Below are positions 52,746 to 64,000 of a stretch of 64,000 bases of DNA, in pieces; the stretch's first letter is position 1; every line of letters starts with the position of its first letter. Position numbers and translations under genes: made by a program. Below the pieces are notes generated by a model. It did not search any database, had not been told where the DNA came from, and saw nothing but the letters and a program-made list of their open reading frames with translations. This DNA is from Syngnathus acus (Eukaryota; Chordata; Actinopteri; Syngnathiformes; Syngnathidae): NCBI RefSeq assembly GCF_901709675.1, contig NC_051098.1:6152000-6215999 (forward strand), read 5' to 3'.

Positions 52746-55700
52746 AACAGTCTGACTGCAGAAAGCTCAGTTATGCTTTTTCTCACGCTGCATAAACATC
52801 ATCAAATATTGCAAGTATTTCAATTAGCTCTCACTAGAGTGCCAAAAAAGTGAAAACTAATTACAAACATGCCATTAGGTATCCCAAATGTATTCGTGTT
52901 CAACAAAAATAATATACAGTACTGTACACAGCAAAATATACACAATACACATGAAATCCATGCATTGAAATTCTAATATCAAACGATAGAAAAGCCTTTT
53001 GAGTTATGAGTTGTTCATTAGTGAGTTGAAGAGTTGCTCAAAATAAAATCTTGTCAGGCAAGCAGTGATTGCCTTTCCTGCGCCCTCACACGTACACAAA
53101 ACTAACTATGCTTGGTATGTTAGGAGCATAGGACAATTTGTGGCTTCGCTGGTTTCCATTAGTCATTGATAAGATTTAAAATGGGTACAGCTTCATTTAA
53201 ATCACATAGGCATATACACGGTAGCTGCATGCGCTGTGAATTCCATTCACCCCTGTCTGATTCTGCCGATAGCTAGTCAAATAGAGATGCATGTTGTTTT
53301 AAATTGGTTTCATCATTTGACTCAACATACCTATATTTTGCTCTACACATACAAAGGATGCACAAGTGCAAACACTAAAAAACATCAGACAAGGACGTCT
53401 GTATGTAAATTAGATTCTACTGTCTTAAAGGGCAAACGCATTGTAAGGGCTCGTTGTGTCTGTGTGTACTAATGTAAATTGTAACTTCAAAAATACAGCC
53501 CGTTCATGCACAGAGGTAAAATATATGCCTCATGTTCCATAAGACTTGGTCCCAGTGAATGAAAAAAAAATCATATTGAACTATTATAAATCTGTGCTTA
53601 AACAACAATAAAGCATTTTTTTTCCTGAGAACAGTGACATTTCTTGCTTTCTGCACAGATCTGCTTGAATGCGATATGAAATATTGGGTAGGGATCCCAG
53701 TTGACACTCATGGCTGGCGTGACATCTGATAAGACACAGAAACCTAAAACTTGTTTTCCGTGTCCTGAACTAACCCCCTGCATTAATGGGTGTGTGCTGT
53801 GTTCTCTTTTTAGAAGGGTCAAATGGAAAGACCAAATGTTTGTACAGAGTGTCAAATGCATCAAAACAAGCTAAAATTTGTTCAAGCTGAACAGATATCA
53901 AGTTTCGTAATACTGAATTGTGGTGAGATCATGCTGCAACAGGTTTTGCCTCTCATCACTTTAGTCCTAACAGCAATCAGAACCACTTGCATGTGCAATG
54001 TGTATTTGGGGAGAACAGAATTACGCAGGGAGGAGTAATAGATGCCGACGGCTCTTGTGGAGTTGAGAAAAGTGAGAGTAGAGGAATGAAACCTAATAGT
54101 GGAATGGTCGAAAGGTATGGAAGATAAAGAAGAACATAAGTCTCCAAGCTTCCTTTCCTTCCTTCAATCTCGTATATAGTAAATGTGATGGCTCTTCTCC
54201 CCATACAAAACCCCACAGGCAATTTAAAGAAAGTAGGCCAAAATGAAATATGGCCGCAATATAAAAACAACACTTCAGACACACAGCAGCCATATAACGT
54301 GGTAACCTTTTGTGTGTGCAAGTGCACACATGAGCAAGTGAGGAAGACAATTGAGTTTGAGAAAGGTGTGGGTGCAACGGAGCATTATATGGGTCGCAAG
54401 GCAATTGTTTTATTAAGATTGAATGGAAAGTAGGATCTTAAATGAAATTTTACACCACTGGAATAGTTATATAATCTGTCATGTTCCTTCCTCTTGCTAT
54501 CCCTCTCATGCACGGCATGCCCACACACAACCTACACAGAAAAACTCTTGCTCTGCTGCAGTTTCACTTCCCTCACAGAGTACTGTAACCTTTAGGCAAC
54601 ATCAGACGGCACCATAAGGATTAAATCCCTTGTAATCTGTTTGTGACATGTCCTGACAGCGTGTGGAACATGTTGCCTGGAGAATGAAGCTTGACCCAAA
54701 TAAAGATGAGGTCCACAAGTGCGCTGGCGAAAAGACAAAACAAATAAATAATGTCACCATGGACTCGGACTGCCACCTCAAACTATATCTGACCGGCTGC
54801 CCCAAATATTCTATTCTTCAAGTTTTTAGGGGCTTAGAAAATAAAAAATAATCTGAAACGTAAATTTAAAATTTATCATTTGGGCATCTTTTTATCATAA
54901 TTATCATAAATCATCTAAACAATGTTTTAAGTATATAATGGAGGACATTTATTTTTTAACAGCTTGTATACAAGCATGCTGAGCTGATGCCAGTGTCTGT
55001 GGAACTTTAGAGGCATTATGTATTTTTCTCCCTAAATATTGGTGCGTTCTATATTGTATGACCTTCAATTTTAAGTTAAACTCTATAGTCATTTTATTTA
55101 TGCATTGTCAACATCCAGCCAAAAACAACATCCAAGCTGCATACAAATTAATCACAAATATGACTTCTTTGTTCACCTCACTTGACGTAACCTTGTCAGG
55201 CTCCATCTACCACTTATTTTATCGTCTTATCTCATTAAAGTGGTGTTCTGAAAACACTTAACCGGCTGTCTTGCATTCATTCTCCCTGTTTCTCAGTTCA
55301 CCGGTTTGAAAGTAACATCTTCCAACCTCTCGCTCCCTCCTTGTTCTAAATCTAGCTCTTACACCAATTAGGGAAGCTCCTGTCACAGGAGGACAAGTGC
55401 TCTATTACCTGTGGAGATGACCCACTCATGGGTTAATTTGGAATTATGTGTGTGAGTGTGCGTGTGTGTGTGTGTGTGTGTGTGCGTGTGTGTGCGCGTG
55501 TGTGTGTGCCTGCGTGTGCATAAAGACATGACTTCACATACAGTAAAACTCAGTAGAGGAGGAAGTTTGGCAGCTGTTTGCTGTCTTATACACGCAGCTG
55601 CAGTAGTTCTGCCTAAAAACTGTCTATCATTGCACAACCTTGTTTTTTCGCTCACTCCACCTTGTGTCATCTTTCAACAATCATAAACCTTTCAGAGTAG

Positions 55701-57049
55701 GACACACTGCTTTTGCCATTATTTGTGGCACCGCTTGATGTCTCTCGTCCACAAAATACAGTGGTTTATTGCACTGGACTTTTTAGTTTTGCTTTGTATT
55801 TAGACAATACTTTAAGTTTAGCTTTTTCCTTAATTGTCAATAGTGATCTTTGCACATTTTTTACTGTCACTTTGTTTTGGGGAAATGAATATATCTTTTT
55901 TATCATGTTTTTTGTTACAGTTGTGACCAGGGGTGCACATAAGGACAAGGCATTTATTCTGAGTAAAAAAAGCTTGGGTTTTCTCCATTCATGCCACTCT
56001 GGGTCTCCCTGTCCCCATCTGAATCCCCCAGCTGATCAGGGAATCCCCAGCAGGAGTGTTTTTCCTAGAAGAGCCCTCCAACAGGTGGTGAGTTACTGGA
56101 AGGGGGATCCTATTGTTGGGCTCTCCCTATTGTTCCAAGCCCAGCTACAAGTCACTCCCCATCAAGCCGTCTTTTCCACGTTCCAGAGCCCGGTTTGGGT
56201 GGAAAAAAAAAAAAGTCTGGGTCCAATCAACGCTATTAATCATCACATTATTTGTACTGTGTTTGTACATCTATCCAACTAATTTTTGTAACGCTGCTGT
56301 TCACAGGCTAGCCACAATGTTTAATCCCACTCTCAAGGACTGCTGTGTTGAAATAGTGCGCCACAGATGTGAGACTGGCATACAGACAGAAAAATACATC
56401 ACCGCTTAAGGATGCCATAAAAAATGTTTGTTAATTCTTGGAACGTTCAACAAGTAGGAATTTCTTCTAATGAAAATAAAGTAGAACTCGGTATGACGTC
56501 TCAGTCAACCTAGCTTTTAAAGAAGTGCATCGATAAGGCCATGAGATAAAAAGACATTATTTAGATTACGAAGTTTAAAACAGATTAAAAAAAATGAATA
56601 TTTGTATTTAATTCAAAACCACATATTTCTTCTCATGATTTGATTGGTTTGTTATGAAATTCTGTGTTGCAGTTTCTAAATTTAGATAAAGGGCTGTAAC
56701 ACTAATAAAATGAATCAGAATGAATGCAATGGATGAAAGACATACAAGTCTATCTGAACTTAGTAGCTGACCTTTAAACCTATAAAAAAAAGTTGTGAAA
56801 GAGCTACAGTAAATAAGGATGTATTTATTATATTGTAAAACAATTGCGGTAACGATGAATAGAGTAAAGCATGTTCTCTTGAATAGAGTAGACACCCACC
56901 AATAAAAATAAATAAATAAGATGGAAAAAGGATAGTCTCTCAGGTGTGTGTTCTGCAGATTGGCCCAGGTAAAGTTTGGTCACATGGTTCAACTCTTTAG
57001 TTTGCTCTCATTATCACTCGTAGTTCTATTCATACAATAACATTGGAGT
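52746..57049. other. No gene recognised, upstream flank of the cholinesterase gene
   Basis: Mostly non-coding. The longest frame outside the LINE (189 codons, 55713-56282, no ATG near its start) mixes hydrophobic AT-rich and proline-rich GC-rich halves and matches no family I know. An imperfect GT tract lies at 55447-55521. Confidence 0.55.
55447..55521. repeat. Imperfect (GT)n tract
   Basis: GT units with GC and CC interruptions, an older microsatellite than the one at 33574. Confidence 0.88.
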
Positions 57050-57180
57050 CCGGGGAGCCGCTATTGTATAACGCTGGGAGGGGATAAATCCACGGACGCG
57101 GGACAGAAAGCGTGATTCCACGCCTTCCCAATGTCAAACACAGCGTCCACTCCACGCTAAATGAAACTGCATCTGACAAG
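57050..57180 (+). promoter_or_regulatory. Probable promoter and non-coding first exon of the cholinesterase gene
   Basis: A strong donor (ACAAG|GTAAGA) follows position 57180, and the first coding exon has an acceptor ending at 58044, so a 5' UTR exon ending here is the simplest model. The stretch, and the intron start up to about 57440, is visibly richer in GC and CpG than the AT-rich surroundings. TATA-like words occur at about 57066 (TATAACG) and 57081 (GATAAAT). A CRE-like GACGTCAT lies just inside the intron at 57185. The transcription start cannot be fixed from sequence alone. Confidence 0.55.
57131..57160 (+). promoter_or_regulatory. Short upstream ORF in the 5' UTR exon
   Basis: An ATG at 57131 opens nine codons and stops with TAA at 57158-57160. 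The next base begins a second ATG (57161), which would continue across the splice junction to a TGA at 58127-58129, giving a 34-residue reading frame that overlaps the main start in another frame. If exon 1 is transcribed as modelled, both would lie 5' of the main ATG and could reduce translation. The role is inferred; only the reading frames are seen. Confidence 0.35.
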
Positions 57181-58052
57181 GTAAGACGTCATAGGATAAC
57201 TTGCAGCGGGTAACTAACTATTAAATTCGGCGCTCAGGTTTTATTCAGTGACGCGCGTCATTGTTGGACGGCATTTGCGCCTTTTGCGTTCAGACTCGTG
57301 CGTGCGGAATATCCCCAAAATGACGGGATAATTGGGATTATCACAATGTGTTTCAAAATGCAATGTGAGGTGCTTTCACTTTGCACGCACGCGCACGCAA
57401 TCTTGTTATTGCGCTTCTTGGCGCGCATATGGCGTGTTTTACTAACAATTTACAGAAGTATGCTCCAATTACCTTGTGTATTCTTTACTATTTGTCTTAA
57501 TTATTATTGCATATTATTTGCCTGTATTGGACAACAATCATTCACTTCAACATGTTTATTCTCATCCAGAGATGCCTGTTGCACAAATGACTTTAAACGC
57601 TCCTGTGTGAAATGATACTGTAAAGTTAATCAGATTTTTTTTTTGTATTGTAGTGTTAATAAAAATATTGCAGAACCTATAAATGCCCATAAATTGGTTT
57701 ACACGGGAAGATCAATCTATGTTTTGTTAAAAAAAAAAAAAAAAAAAGAAACTCTAAGAAACTGCATTAATTGTACTGGAAATAACATTTGCGTATTCAG
57801 TTAACTAATGATGAAAAACAAACATAAATCAAATTCAACGACATATCAAAAATATGTTGCACCATAATTGCATACTTGACATTCTACAGTGCAACTGCAG
57901 AAAAGAAGTAATCCGGTCTTCAGAGTCAACCTTTAAAAGATTACATCCTGCATGCCACATCAGGCTTGACAGCAACTTTTTCTGATTATTTTAGTCTGGA
58001 ATCTAATATGAAACCTTATGCATGTATGTATGTGTTTCTGCTAGGATTGTCA

Positions 58053-63252
<5,200 letters not shown>

Positions 63253-63671
63253 AGTACGCAGGAGGAAAATCTTTTTCTTTTCTTGGCGACAATAGCTAAA
63301 GTTCTTATTACATTTTAGACCCGACTGAATTAAATGAATTGTGTATACCACACTTCGACAACAATCAGAGAACTGGACTTGAAATCAAAGAACTGGACCT
63401 GAGTGTCATTTTAAATCAGATGTATTCATGCCCACATTGGCGCAAAATGCACCTTTCTAACCGTGCCAGGCTGTGTCTCCAAAAATACCAAAACCCAGTC
63501 GAGCCCAACCCTGCGCAGACTTACTGCGTCTCATGCTAGACTTGCACCAGGAGCAGAAATAGAGCAAGTTGTGTTACATTTCATGAGGCCAAAGTGTTTT
63601 TTATTTTACTTTTAACATCAGGGAATGTCTGTATCTTTACCAATATATTTGTTTCTATGCATATTAATAAA
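63253..63671 (+). terminator. 3' UTR and polyadenylation signal of the cholinesterase gene
   Basis: After the TAA at 63252, a canonical AATAAA occurs at 63666-63671, about 415 bp downstream. A second AATAAA is at 63830-63835. The region is AT-rich and carries no other recognisable gene. Cleavage is expected 10-30 bases after whichever signal is used. Confidence 0.6.
63319..63539 (+). other. Possible alternative last exon (unproven)
   Basis: An acceptor-like ATTTTAG ends at 63318. Joined to the exon 9 donor (phase 1), the frame stays open for 73 codons to TAG at 63537-63539, starting DPTEL and ending CVSC. Position and phase are what a second C-terminal exon would need. However, the predicted peptide lacks the amphipathic Trp repeat of T-type tails, and by default this stretch is 3' UTR of the H-type transcript. 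Confidence 0.25.
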
Positions 63672-64000
63672 GTATTGGCAATACGTGCATAAAATGCATT
63701 ACAAGGGAAGCCTTAATCCATGTGAAACATGATGTTTTATAGTATTAAATTAGCCTAAAATTTAAGTGTTTCTCTTTTTTGTTTTTTTAAAAAAAGGGTT
63801 TTGGTTTATTCATAACATGTTAACAGTAAAATAAATTATTTTTGAATTATGAGGTGTTGTTATTCTTTTGTATGTGTGAAAGAATAAGTCAGCACACACA
63901 CTAAACACACGCTAAAATATAATTTACCAACATTTTCATTAACATAAAAAATAAATAAAAAAATTAAAAAAAATACCACATCACAGTCTAATTAAAGAAA

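Noticed and set aside
63319-63539. T-type (tetramerisation) cholinesterase exon
   Set aside because: Phase and position fit, but the peptide lacks the spaced Trp and aromatic pattern of that tail; kept only as a low-confidence alternative exon.

Overview
This is vertebrate, almost certainly teleost (probably percomorph) genomic DNA. The signs are GT-AG introns, a fish-type cholinesterase gene, long CA/GT and tetranucleotide microsatellites, and decayed fish-type repeats: RTE/Rex3-like and L2/Rex1-like LINE pieces, a tRNA-derived SINE family with a GATG-type tail, hAT-like remnants, Tc1-like palindromes and short TA-flanked MITEs. The species call is an inference from content only.

Layout. 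Positions 1 to about 56.9 kb hold no coding gene I can recognise. They look like a gene desert or a very large intron, scattered with repeats. The main repeat landmarks are: a rearranged RTE-type LINE at 6424-7526, with related pieces at 18629-18840 and 52505-52745; L2/Rex1-like LINE scraps at 18925-19020 and 31315-31515; a near-complete SINE at 14550-14906 directly abutting a hAT-like end; at least five further SINE fragments; a hAT-like element at 34641-34980; MITEs at 13530-13701, 24805-25195 and 62935-63106; and two 70-bp palindromes at 47584-47653 and 47818-47887. A few unique, TAAT- or ATCAAT-rich blocks (17325-17445, 26225-26470, 47165-47345) are plausible but unproven conserved enhancers.

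The one gene is a cholinesterase (bche-like) on the + strand, from about 57.05 to 63.67 kb. I assembled one non-coding and nine coding exons with consistent phases into a 587-codon protein. It has a signal peptide, the complete Ser-Glu-His triad, three intradomain disulfide pairs and a hydrophobic C-terminus of the GPI-anchored (H) type. Its gorge mixes AChE-like and BChE-like residues, and the peripheral-site aromatics are mostly replaced. The catalytic domain is cut by six introns where human BCHE has one large exon. The last intron holds a MITE that differs at only two positions from a copy 49 kb away.

I found no operon-like, CRISPR, toxin or viral system and no clearly new biological system. 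The most interesting items are the hybrid active-site cholinesterase with its extra introns, and the near-identical MITE pair, one copy of which lies just upstream of the terminal-exon splice acceptor.
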